Part shown: one piece after another, positions 13,494-23,139 of the stretch
How positions within the stretch are numbered: position 1 is the stretch's first letter
Layout of the letters: each line of letters starts with the position of its first letter
Origin: Patescibacteria group bacterium
GTDB lineage: Bacteria > Patescibacteriota > Patescibacteriia > 2-12-FULL-60-25
Reading direction: 5' to 3'
Assembly: GCA_018830865.1 (NCBI GenBank)
Contig: JAHJRN010000069.1
Location: 1-63,043, forward strand
DNA length: 63,043 bases
The notes under the pieces: model-generated
What the model was told of the DNA's origin: nothing
Database searches by the model: none
What the model saw: the letters and a program-made list of their open reading frames with translations, nothing else
Translations under genes and position numbers: made by a program

Positions 13494-16400
13494 TTATCTA
13501 ACGATTGTCAGACGTTTTGTTACAACACCTTCGGTGGTTTCGATACGAATCATATAAACACCGGCTTCATAAGTGCTGGTATTCAGATCGTGACGTTGCT
13601 CACCTTCGATACCGCGGTCGATTACAACCTGACCAACAGCATTCATTACAGTGATGCGATTCATCTGAGCAGATTCAATCACAACATTGTTGGTTGCAGG
13701 GTTAGGATAAACGCGGGTATTGTTCAATCCGAATTCATTTGTATTGGTAACGAATACCAGTACAAAGTCGTCCTCCGGATTTTCAAGTGCCATAGCAGGA
13801 TCAGACTCACAAGTACCATTGGTATAGGTGTAGAAAGCAGTTACCTGATAGTAGTAATCAGTCTGTGCTTCTACATCAGTGTCGAAGTAGCTGTATGCTA
13901 AAACGCCTTCTTCAAAAGGAACTGTGCTGAGTAATTCATAGTTTTCGTTATCAAGTGAACGATAAACATTGAATACATCCAATTCACGATCGGCTTGTGC
14001 TGCTGAAGCAGGAGCTGCAAACTGTGCACTTGGTTTACCAGTAACCTTCAATGGTTCGGTGTTGTTGCTGTAGTCGTCAACAGGTTTATCCATTGGCAAG
14101 GCAGCAGTAGCACCGGCCATCGTAGTAACAAAACCACGGAGGTTCCAGGTGTATGGTAGTGCAAAATCACTCAGGTGTTCCCAAAGCACGCCATCGAGGG
14201 TAATCAGGTCGCCGTTAGGCTCATTCTGAGTTGGTCCACAACCGGCAGGATAATTCACGCCATCAGTAGTGTAAACAGCTATCCAGAGTTCCTTGGTTAC
14301 ATCAATGAGTACAGCATCAGTCAATTCTACCTGCTCATATACTTCTATACCCAAGCCACTTAATGGCTGTGAGTGCAGCAGTGTTGCAGCATTGGTACCT
14401 TCGTAGATACGCAGCTCATCAGTTGCGCCTGTTCTGTTGTAGATTTCGATCTTTGTGAGCGAAGCTCCATCGTAATCAGCCAACTGAGCAGGATCAAACT
14501 TGATGGCCCAGGTAAATGAAGCGGGTCCACCGATACCGTCAACGTTAGTGCCGTCATCATAGTACAACCATTCAGCGATAGCTTCCTGTGGCGAATTCCA
14601 CTCGAGCATTGATCCCCAGGCTTCTTCAGTCCAGAGATATGCTCCATAGAGTTCTTTAGGAGCATCACATGGGAAGGCAACTTCTACATCAACACATGTT
14701 TCGAAGCATGACTCGGCGCCACTTTCGTAAACATAAGTTACGCAATAAGTGTACATACCATATTCAACATCCATATCAACATAGAAGGTATCTGTTACCA
14801 TTTCAGCGATTAGCATACCATCGCGATAGACGTTGGCGCCAAGCAATTCGCCTGGATCGAAGTTTCCTCCGCCGCCTCCGCCGCCACCGCCGGAGTTGTC
14901 GATAAGTTCGTAACCGAAGGCTAAGTCAGGAGTACCCTGAGCTGTTCCACCAAGGATTACTTTATCAGTAACGAGATCTTCAACAATATAGAGACCACCA
15001 GCGATAACATCGCCAAGATCGGTACTTACACTGTGTGAAACACCGGTCATAGCGCCAGCTGCAATATCATATTGCTCAACCTGACAACCACCACCAGTAA
15101 CAGTACCTGTAAAGAACCACAAGAATGGACCACCATCACTGAAGTTGTCATAGGCTGCACCATACATGCTAGGCATGCCAGACAGGCTATTCAGTGTTGC
15201 TCCGGTTTCGTCGAAGAGCACCATATCAGTTGACCAGTTATTGCCCCAGAATGCATCATTATCAGCATCGTAAGCAATAGCGCGAACTGCAGTAGGAGCT
15301 GTAAAGCTTGAAACGAGTGTCTGGGTATTGAAGTCCATCTTATATACGGTAGTTGCAGCAGCAGCACCATACATATAGGTTCCGTCAAATGCCAGGTCTC
15401 TCAGGCCTGTAACACCAGGAATTGTGAATGTTTCGATGAAGTTTCCATCCATATCGAATTTCACAATTTCGCCACCAGCCCATTTGGTTGCATAGATAAA
15501 TTCACCATCAGATTCGGCACCGGCAAGGCCAGTTAAACCAGAAGGTGTATCCATATCAAAGTCATACAGCAGATCCCACATTTCGCGGCTCATTTCAACT
15601 GTTCTGATATCAGCATCAGCGTCAGTTTCTGAGTTAAGTTGACGTGCAACGGCTGTGTTATTGCCATCACGTGCGTACATATCGCGGTTTGCAGAATTAC
15701 TCTTACGGATCAGGCTTTCGGTATCGAAGGCCAGTGTTCTGCTTGCAGATGAAACAACGATGTTATCCACAAAGAAGATATACCATAATCCGGCATTGTC
15801 ACCATCGATTGCCTGGAAGGCAAGATGTACATCTTGTCCTGCATAGCTACTCAGATCAACATCATAAGGGAAGTCGTAATAATTCCAGCCACCACTTAAG
15901 GTTGAAGCATCCCACAAGACGGTCCAGGTAGAACCACCATCAGTAGAAATCTTCACATAGTAGTGATCAAGGTAAGTACTACCCTGGTAAACCACACTCC
16001 AGAAGCTCAATTCAGCATCCGCTGGAACATTAAATTCAGGTGTGATCAACCACTCATCCTGGTGACCATAATCCCACCATAATCCGGCGTGATAGGTACC
16101 AAATGGAGTGAAATCAGCACTGATGTAATCGTTTACTGTCCAGTAGGATGGAGTAGCTCCACCGGTAGCGGTATTGGTCTGTTCAACCATCCAGTCTGCA
16201 GGAAGTGATCCGCCTTCGAAGTCTTCTTCGATTGCATCACCGCCCGGAGGTGGTGGAGGAGGTGCAGCACCCCAGGTAAGGGTTACATCTTGTCCGCTAG
16301 CAGAACCAGCAAGGTTTTCGGGACCAGGGAAGTTTTCACAACCGTAGTATGTCCATAGATAGCTCATCTTAGGCGACATGCCATTGGAGTAAACAGCTGC

Positions 16401-19400
16401 AACTTCTGCCAGGTATTCTTCACCTTCAACAAGACCTAAACCTTCAATATCATATTGATAGTAGGTTTCTTCTGTATCAGTAATGAAAGTACCCTCGTGC
16501 CAAACTTTGTAGTACTCAAGCTCACGGGTTCCGGGAGTGTAGAGCATTACGTTGTCAATATTCCACCAGTTCACGTTCCATGCTTGTCCATCGAATACGA
16601 AGGCAATCTGGAATTCTTCTGCGCCTACACCGTGATCAGAAGTCAGGGTAGTTACAAAGTTATTGGCAGGAATATCAGCTGAAGGATTCCATTCTTCAAC
16701 AAGGTATTCTTCACCATCAGCAATGGTTACAACTGAAATGGTATAAGCACCACTAAAGTGATCAACAAAATGATCAAAGCTCAGTTCAATTTCAGTCTGA
16801 GTCAATGTGCTCATCATAGGTGAAGTAAAGTAGAATCTGTTGAGTGTATTCGGACTCCAGTAGAAACGTACTTCTGGTGTTTCGCCTCCTGCAAGGTTGG
16901 TTTGGCTCAATTGCCAGTTACCGGTAGCAGGTGTAGCTGTCCAGTTGTCGATACCTTCGGAGAAGTCGTCCATAAATGGTTCGAAAGGAATCACACCGCC
17001 GCTGCTCCATGTTGCAAAACCAGTTGGTGTTACATAGAGGTCAGAGACAGGGAGTAACAATTCTTCCAGTGTCCAGACGAAGGCTTCAGGTCCATCGATG
17101 AGATAATCAACAATTTCGATAGGATTGAAACCATTCTTCTCAACATAGATGTCATAAACACCTTTGCGGAATTCTTCCCACATAAAGTATCCTGTTTCAT
17201 CAAGGGTAACCTCATAAACCAAACCTAAATCAGGCTCTGAAGTGTTTGTAAACATCACGTTCGTACCATCAGGCAGGTCGCCGCTATTGGTTGAAACATC
17301 AACACTAACGGTGGTAACCATGTCTTTGTCGAGGCAGTTAGAGAAGACAACTTCTGAGTTATTATCTTCGTCATAAACGGCAACAACACCCCATTTGTAA
17401 ACGCCGGCTTCTACACTACCCCAGGTATTGTCGTTGAACAAAGTGTCCAAAGTAAGACCAAGGAATTCAAGATCACCGGTTTCACAAGTTGTGCGCCATA
17501 CTTCATAACCGAAGAGTTCGCGTTCGGGAGCTTCTGTATTGCTCAATACAGGTGCACCACTGCGCGTTACTTCGTCAGTAATGGCTACATTGTCAACCGC
17601 CCAGTACCATGCCCAGCTGCCATTATCGAAATAATGGAAACGTACCTGGAACTCTTCGTTGGCATAAGCGCTAACATCAATCGACTGTTGGTTAGGATTA
17701 TTCCATGCACCAGCAGTAGCAGTTTGGTTGAGAACAGTTACCCAATCAGTTCCATCATATACATCAACAGCACCATATGATCCTGTGCCAAGGTGACGAT
17801 AATATTGATCGAATGTGAGGTAGAGTGTTTCAACAGTAGCTGCATTTATCACAGGTGTATAAAGCATTTCATCGAGTACAGGTCCGATACCTGCTCCATC
17901 AGAATCAACAAATGCCATTGGTGTTCCATCGAGTGTGCTGCCACTATAGCTAGCAACACCTTCCCATGTATCTGCTGTTGAACCTCCATCTTCTACAGTC
18001 CAATCAGCCGGAATTCCGCTGTCGAATGTTTCCATGATAGGCTCGAATGGTGCAAAGAAAGGATTATGCCATGTAATCAAGACGTTATCGTCGGTGATTT
18101 CTTCAGCAACAACAAGTATTGGAGGATAGGGGAATTCCATCAGTTCGAAGTCGTTGGTTACCGTTGCATTCAAAGCAATTGCAACATCTTCGAGCATCTC
18201 TGAAGTATAACCCATAGCACTTACGGTATAATCATAAGTACCGGCAATAACGCTGCCTTCGTAAGCACCTGTTGCATCAGTAAAGAATTCGAACGTCATG
18301 TCCGGATCGTCCACATTAACAAGCATTACAGAAGCCCCTTCGATAGGATCGCCACCGAGGTAAGCAGCCTGCATTACCATACCGTCAACGCCTGCATTTC
18401 CGTCGATTTCGATCTCGTCGGAGCAGGTTACGCCCTGGCAAGTTTCGGCACCACTGTCATAGATATAGGTTACACAATAAGTGTACAGTCCAAACTCGAG
18501 GTCTTCGTCCAGGAACATATCAACCACTTCTGTAGTGAAGTCGAGTTCAACATATTCTTCACCATTGCGATAGATTCTCAAAGCTGAGATCGTATCCAAA
18601 GCAGCAGCATCTACGTTAGTCCATTCGAGCATAATGTCGAGTGTACCTTCTACCTGTGCAGCAGCAAAAGCAGTTGGAGCACCATAATCACCACAAGGAA
18701 CATAAATGAAATCTTTCTCTGTGGTGGTTGACTGACCTGTTGTGAAAACAGCAGCAACACCAGCAGTGTAGGTTTCATAAGGAGTGAGAGTAGCTACATC
18801 GAATTGATATTCGCTATCGGCAGTTTCAGCTACAAGCTGGCCATCGAGGAACACCTTATAGGTATCAAATGATTTAACTGAAGCAGCTGATCTTGTCATA
18901 TCACCAACCAATACATCGTCAATGGCAACACCTTCGCGGGTCACTGAGCCATCTGATTGGAAACGGAACCGCAGCCATACATTTGGTAAACCAGCCAAAT
19001 CTGGCATCATAGCTTCAAACAATTGGTATTCTGTATCGGAATCTCCAGACCATTTTGGAGGTGCTAATGGACCAAACGAACTTGTGTTATTATAGAAGTC
19101 TTCACCTTCAAGCTTCGTCCATGTTGTACCATCATCGATAGAATACTCCATAATCATACCATCCCAATTATTTTCAGTTTGCAAAAGCAGCTGCATTGAG
19201 ATATATGGATTAACAGCAGCACTAAAATCAAACTGACGCATCAGATAGATGTTCTGATTTGAGGAATAATTAGCTGTAAGGCCTGTAGCCCAAACATTTG
19301 TACCACTGAAAGCGTGATCAAGGTCTCCGTTAGCAGGAACACCCCATCCCCAGATGTCGGTACCAGCTATACTTCCACTTTCCCATCCACCGTTATCGGC

Positions 19401-22400
19401 TTCAAAATCAGAGAAGTATTCTTCAAAACCACCACCTGTGCCACCTTCCCAGGTTGCAAAAGCCGTTGGTGTTACATAAAGACCAGCCGGAGCAGCCAAT
19501 ATTTCTTCGAGCAACCATTCAAATGATGATTCGTCAAAGATTTCAACACCGGTTTCTGTTATAGTACCATAGCCAAGTTTAGCCACTTCGATGTCATAAA
19601 CACCTCTACGGAACTCGTCCCATGCGAATAAACCAGAATTGTCAAGTGTGGTTTCGTAAACCAGTTCCAAAGCAGGTTCTGAAGTGTTTGTGAAGGTAAC
19701 AGTAGTTCCACCAGGAGCTTCACCCGAATTGAGCGTTACAGCCACGTCAACCATTGTTAACATATTCTTATCCAATGTATTGGAATAAGCTGGTGCTGAA
19801 GTTTGGCCCGCTTCATAATTCACGGTAACCGCCCAGCGATAAACACCCCATTCCATGATTTCCCAATCAAAATCAACAAAGTTTTGCTGTGAAGTATTAC
19901 CTACCTCGACCAAAGCTTCAGGTTGGTAAACTTTTTCACGCCAAACAGTGTAGTCAATTATTCCTCTGTCAGCAGTGCCTGAATTTTCTGTTTTAGTTTT
20001 CCAGACAGGATGCGGAACAAATGTAGGATAGTTGCGAATCATAGTAAGGTCTCCAGTACCAATCTTACCCTGTGGCGCTTCAGGTGCAGCAAAGGATAAA
20101 ACAGCATTTTCAACGCCATACGCTCTGATCATATAGTTTACCTCGAATCCAAAATCACCAATGTCAGAAAAAGCCCCACTTGTATAATCCCCAGTAAAAA
20201 ACTGTGTTCCGGGAACAAACTCATAAGGCTCACCTACACCATCATCAGTGCCAATACCAAGAAATCCGTTATAGGCAGCACCTATGAAAAATCCACCTGT
20301 TGCTTCAATTGGAGCAGGCAATACGTGTGTATTCCAAACGCCATCAACATTAGTTACAGATTCTGTATATAATACATTTGAACCATCGGGCGTACCGTCT
20401 TCATTTAAACCAAGAATGTATAACTGAATGGTAGCATGAGGTCCGCCACCTGTGGGGGCATCACTAAGCATCCAGCTAAGCTCTTGAAGTGTAGCATCTA
20501 CAGCATGAGCAGACCCCAAAACTGTGTTAAGAGTTCCTGTACCTGATCCAAGCTGCGCAACACGTACGCCATCATCATAGCGGAAAGTAACCGGCTGTGG
20601 AGGTTCAGGGCCTGATCCATCCCAGGAAATCTGGACTGCATCTTCTGAAAGCTCAAAAGCGGTAACCTCGCCAACAGGTAATGGAACTTCCATCATATAA
20701 AAGTCGTTACTTGTTGTTGTACTGTGAGCAACTACAATTCCTACGAGGTTTTGTGATGTATATCCATCAGCTGTAACATTGACATCATAAGTGCCGGCAT
20801 AAGCCAATGTTGAATACTCACCATCAGCATTAGTAGTCATTACATAAGTGCCTTCAGGACCCTGAACGCGCACAGAAGCACCTTCGATAGGATCACCTGA
20901 AAGGAAATCATAAACTACACCATCAGCCGTACCAACACCTTTTGTAGTAACGTTTTCAGTATTAGATGCTGGTGATTCACCCTCATCAAATACTGCAGTT
21001 ACGTAATAAGCAAAAGTAGTATTACGTGCAAGACCAAGGTCAGTAAAGGTTTCTCCAATAACAGGATCAGTGTTGATTTTAATCGCGTCACGATAGATGT
21101 TGTATCCAATCAAAGCACGATTGAGCGGACTGGTCCATTCCAGTGTAGCGCTTACCGTAGTAGATGACTCACCGGGATCATTAACCGTTGCTTCCAAATC
21201 AGCAGGCGGTGTGATTGCCGTTGTGAATCCCCAGATAGGACCATTGGTTGTGCCATTGTTATTGCGCACGTTTACCTGCCAGAAATATTGCAAGTTTGGC
21301 TGTGTATTAGTCAAAGTATACATTTCTGCCAGATCAGCTGTCCAATCAACAACAACTGTTGCAGGAGGATACGTAGTTCCAAGGATCAACTGATACTCCA
21401 GTGTATTAGCACCAAAAGCCCATTCCAAATCATCACCATTGATAATGCCGGTAGCGCCATCAATAGGAGCAACATTGGTTACGGCATCAGGATCAGGCAT
21501 GACCATATCCGTAATATCAAGCGTGAAATCAGCGCCAGTAGTACTTACAACCAGATAGTAAACACCTTCGAAGAGTTCGAGACCGGTTGCAGAAGTTGTA
21601 GCGCTGTATAGCTCATTGTCCATATCAGGACCACCTACACCTTCAAAGTCTGCAGGGTAAAGTGCCATTTTAGCATCTGTTCCTGTTAACGAAACGTCAA
21701 CAACAACATCGCCTGCATCAATATCTATCATATATACTACATCCCATCCATCGTCAGTTGCACCAGGAAGATCGTAGTTATCCACAAAGCTGCCCATAGC
21801 CACATTATCTGGGAAGGTAACAGCATTTGCATCAAAAGCCATTTCCCAAACATCACCAGCAACTGGTGTGTAGGCGTTTCCAGAATAATCCGCTGTTAAA
21901 ACAGCACGACTACCAAAGAACATAGCAAATGAACCACTAAATGGACCATCAGCAACAGGCGCTTCGCCATTGGTAACACCGAAATCAAATGTAGTTTCAC
22001 CAGAAGCCAGTGTATAAGGCAATTGAGGAGTAACTACTTGAAGGTAACCACCAAAGTTATCGTCAATATCAGCCTCAGTGATTTCAAAATCTCCAGCGCC
22101 GGGATTATTAACGATTTCAAAAGCTGCCGGTTTCATCCAGGCACCAATCGGGCGATCGCCCATATCCAGGGTAGCGTTGACAATTTGCAGGCCTGGAGGA
22201 GCCATACTTGCATCAACTGTAACCAAGTCAACTACGTTAGCTCTTCCCCAATTATTAACACCCTCAAAAGCAACTTGATAGGTATCTGAAAGATTGGGCA
22301 GGTCTATTGTAATTTCAGTCCATGATGATACATTAAATGGATAACTGGCTAGCTGTACCCATGGATCAGTATCACTTATCCTATAGTAAACATTTGTGAT

Positions 22401-22904
22401 ATTTTGATCACCCCACCAGTCCTCTTGTGCATAAAAGAAATTTAGAGAGGCAGAGACATATCCGGTAAAATCAATAACTGGACTAACCAGTTTTGTGATA
22501 GGGGTTGAACTTCCCGAGCTAGAAACAAACCGAGCGTTTAAAGTTCCCTCATAGGCTGTTGTAACTGTACCACCAGATGATCCTGTGGCAAAAGTCCATG
22601 AGCCGGCTCCAGCTTCCTGAATCTGTGTCCAGTCAGCTCGGGTCGTAGAAGCAACTTCGAAAGTTTCAACAAACGGAAATGTTGTAATAGCTGAAGCAGA
22701 ACGAGTTCCTTCATTGGGAACAGCCACAGCATCAGAAGAAGGACCATGGTTTCGCTCTTCTGCCATTTTCATTTGCACTATTTGTTCTTCACTCAACTGA
22801 GTGTAATCAAAAGCGCCAGATGACTGGGCAAAAGCCGTCCATGACCACATGGCAATCAGCATAAAGCTCAAAAGCCATCGTGAATAAGTAGGAATACTTT
22901 TCAT
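13494..22904 (-). CDS. Giant multidomain T9SS surface protein 1 (adhesin-like)
   Basis: 3136 aa. The signal peptide is residues 1-26 (WSWTAFA|QSSG). Cleaved-adhesin/MAM-like modules of the form FxxxFexG-PADWT start near residues 71, 1161, 1621, 1973 and 2225. Fn3-like units and carboxypeptidase-regulatory folds (DPIEGASVRV, DPIEGASVML) lie near 655 and 1505. A propeller-like segment (SGLTGLAGAESDGEFIYATK to FGYELIDN) spans about 2445-2668. The end is a type A sorting domain (YPNPATNNVVIES, EAGVYMIRIET, KRLTIVR). No catalytic motif is visible. It is expected to be exported through the outer membrane by T9SS and anchored. It is the downstream member of three tandem paralogues. Unlike the other two, it appears to use a primary-sigma promoter (22955-22986). 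Confidence 0.9.
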   Translation of the reverse strand: MKSIPTYSRWLLSFMLIAMWSWTAFAQSSGAFDYTQLSEEQIVQMKMAEERNHGPSSDAVAVPNEGTRSASAITTFPFVETFEVASTTRADWTQIQEAGAGSWTFATGSSGGTVTTAYEGTLNARFVSSSGSSTPITKLVSPVIDFTGYVSASLNFFYAQEDWWGDQNITNVYYRISDTDPWVQLASYPFNVSSWTEITIDLPNLSDTYQVAFEGVNNWGRANVVDLVTVDASMAPPGLQIVNATLDMGDRPIGAWMKPAAFEIVNNPGAGDFEITEADIDDNFGGYLQVVTPQLPYTLASGETTFDFGVTNGEAPVADGPFSGSFAMFFGSRAVLTADYSGNAYTPVAGDVWEMAFDANAVTFPDNVAMGSFVDNYDLPGATDDGWDVVYMIDIDAGDVVVDVSLTGTDAKMALYPADFEGVGGPDMDNELYSATTSATGLELFEGVYYLVVSTTGADFTLDITDMVMPDPDAVTNVAPIDGATGIINGDDLEWAFGANTLEYQLILGTTYPPATVVVDWTADLAEMYTLTNTQPNLQYFWQVNVRNNNGTTNGPIWGFTTAITPPADLEATVNDPGESSTTVSATLEWTSPLNRALIGYNIYRDAIKINTDPVIGETFTDLGLARNTTFAYYVTAVFDEGESPASNTENVTTKGVGTADGVVYDFLSGDPIEGASVRVQGPEGTYVMTTNADGEYSTLAYAGTYDVNVTADGYTSQNLVGIVVAHSTTTSNDFYMMEVPLPVGEVTAFELSEDAVQISWDGSGPEPPQPVTFRYDDGVRVAQLGSGTGTLNTVLGSAHAVDATLQELSWMLSDAPTGGGPHATIQLYILGLNEDGTPDGSNVLYTESVTNVDGVWNTHVLPAPIEATGGFFIGAAYNGFLGIGTDDGVGEPYEFVPGTQFFTGDYTSGAFSDIGDFGFEVNYMIRAYGVENAVLSFAAPEAPQGKIGTGDLTMIRNYPTFVPHPVWKTKTENSGTADRGIIDYTVWREKVYQPEALVEVGNTSQQNFVDFDWEIMEWGVYRWAVTVNYEAGQTSAPAYSNTLDKNMLTMVDVAVTLNSGEAPGGTTVTFTNTSEPALELVYETTLDNSGLFAWDEFRRGVYDIEVAKLGYGTITETGVEIFDESSFEWLLEEILAAPAGLYVTPTAFATWEGGTGGGFEEYFSDFEADNGGWESGSIAGTDIWGWGVPANGDLDHAFSGTNVWATGLTANYSSNQNIYLMRQFDFSAAVNPYISMQLLLQTENNWDGMIMEYSIDDGTTWTKLEGEDFYNNTSSFGPLAPPKWSGDSDTEYQLFEAMMPDLAGLPNVWLRFRFQSDGSVTREGVAIDDVLVGDMTRSAASVKSFDTYKVFLDGQLVAETADSEYQFDVATLTPYETYTAGVAAVFTTGQSTTTEKDFIYVPCGDYGAPTAFAAAQVEGTLDIMLEWTNVDAAALDTISALRIYRNGEEYVELDFTTEVVDMFLDEDLEFGLYTYCVTYIYDSGAETCQGVTCSDEIEIDGNAGVDGMVMQAAYLGGDPIEGASVMLVNVDDPDMTFEFFTDATGAYEGSVIAGTYDYTVSAMGYTSEMLEDVAIALNATVTNDFELMEFPYPPILVVAEEITDDNVLITWHNPFFAPFEPIMETFDSGIPADWTVEDGGSTADTWEGVASYSGSTLDGTPMAFVDSDGAGIGPVLDEMLYTPVINAATVETLYLTFDQYYRHLGTGSYGAVDVYDGTDWVTVLNQTATAGAWNNPNQQSIDVSAYANEEFQVRFHYFDNGSWAWYWAVDNVAITDEVTRSGAPVLSNTEAPERELFGYEVWRTTCETGDLEFLGLTLDTLFNDNTWGSVEAGVYKWGVVAVYDEDNNSEVVFSNCLDKDMVTTVSVDVSTNSGDLPDGTNVMFTNTSEPDLGLVYEVTLDETGYFMWEEFRKGVYDIYVEKNGFNPIEIVDYLIDGPEAFVWTLEELLLPVSDLYVTPTGFATWSSGGVIPFEPFMDDFSEGIDNWTATPATGNWQLSQTNLAGGETPEVRFYWSPNTLNRFYFTSPMMSTLTQTEIELSFDHFVDHFSGAYTISVVTIADGEEYLVEEWNPSADIPANNFVTTLTSDHGVGAEEFQIAFVFDGQAWNVNWWNIDNVMLYTPGTRELEYYKVWHEGTFITDTEETYYQYDIEGLGLVEGEEYLAEVAAVYSNGMSPKMSYLWTYYGCENFPGPENLAGSASGQDVTLTWGAAPPPPPPGGDAIEEDFEGGSLPADWMVEQTNTATGGATPSYWTVNDYISADFTPFGTYHAGLWWDYGHQDEWLITPEFNVPADAELSFWSVVYQGSTYLDHYYVKISTDGGSTWTVLWDASTLSGGWNYYDFPYDVDLSSYAGQDVHLAFQAIDGDNAGLWYIFFVDNIVVSSASRTLAFDTESLIRKSNSANRDMYARDGNNTAVARQLNSETDADADIRTVEMSREMWDLLYDFDMDTPSGLTGLAGAESDGEFIYATKWAGGEIVKFDMDGNFIETFTIPGVTGLRDLAFDGTYMYGAAAATTVYKMDFNTQTLVSSFTAPTAVRAIAYDADNDAFWGNNWSTDMVLFDETGATLNSLSGMPSMYGAAYDNFSDGGPFLWFFTGTVTGGGCQVEQYDIAAGAMTGVSHSVSTDLGDVIAGGLYIVEDLVTDKVILGGTAQGTPDLAFGYELIDNSGGGGGGGGGNFDPGELLGANVYRDGMLIAEMVTDTFYVDMDVEYGMYTYCVTYVYESGAESCFETCVDVEVAFPCDAPKELYGAYLWTEEAWGSMLEWNSPQEAIAEWLYYDDGTNVDGIGGPASFTWAIKFDPAQLADYDGASLTKIEIYNRTGATDELRIYEGTNAATLLHSQPLSGLGIEVYEQVELTDAVLIDVTKELWIAVYTTDGVNYPAGCGPTQNEPNGDLITLDGVLWEHLSDFALPYTWNLRGFVTTMAGATAALPMDKPVDDYSNNTEPLKVTGKPSAQFAAPASAAQADRELDVFNVYRSLDNENYELLSTVPFEEGVLAYSYFDTDVEAQTDYYYQVTAFYTYTNGTCESDPAMALENPEDDFVLVFVTNTNEFGLNNTRVYPNPATNNVVIESAQMNRITVMNAVGQVVIDRGIEGEQRHDLNTSTYEAGVYMIRIETTEGVVTKRLTIVR

Positions 22905-22954
22905 AATGATAAAAAATTGGTTAATAATTAGAAAAATTGGTCCATAATGAGGTG

Positions 22955-22986
22955 CTAAGGTATAAAGCTTTTTTTATTCTACGCAA
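22955..22986 (-). promoter_or_regulatory. Primary-sigma promoter of giant gene 1
   Basis: Minus strand: TTG (22986-22984), 21 nt, TACCTTAG (22962-22955). This is close to the Bacteroidota TTTG / TAnnTTTG consensus, about 50 nt before the start codon. Confidence 0.5.
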
Positions 22987-23045
22987 GTTTTTATTAACTT
23001 TTTTTTAAGTTATTTTAACAAAATAAATATTAAGGCAATAAAAAA

Positions 23046-23070
23046 GCCTGTTGACGGGCTGTCAACAGGC
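23046..23070 (-). terminator. Distal terminator after giant gene 2
   Basis: A perfect 10-bp stem GCCTGTTGAC / GTCAACAGGC with a 5-nt loop. On the minus strand it is followed by a T6 run. Confidence 0.85.
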
Positions 23071-23074
23071 AATA

Positions 23075-23113
23075 AAAACAAATGAGACCGCATAATGCAG
23101 TCTCATTTGTTTT
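23075..23113 (-). terminator. Proximal terminator after giant gene 2
   Basis: A perfect 14-bp stem AAAACAAATGAGAC / GTCTCATTTGTTTT around an 11-nt loop. It is immediately followed by a second hairpin, which makes a tandem terminator. Confidence 0.85.
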
Positions 23114-23139
23114 ATCGAAATAAAATTCGATTTATGAAA

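Noticed and set aside
15070-15095. Motif A half-site TTGTCAGGTT on the minus strand inside giant gene 1 (a similar one lies near 24714 in giant gene 2)
   Set aside because: It encodes the conserved CQVEQYD stretch and has no CGAC at the required distance, so it is coding coincidence.
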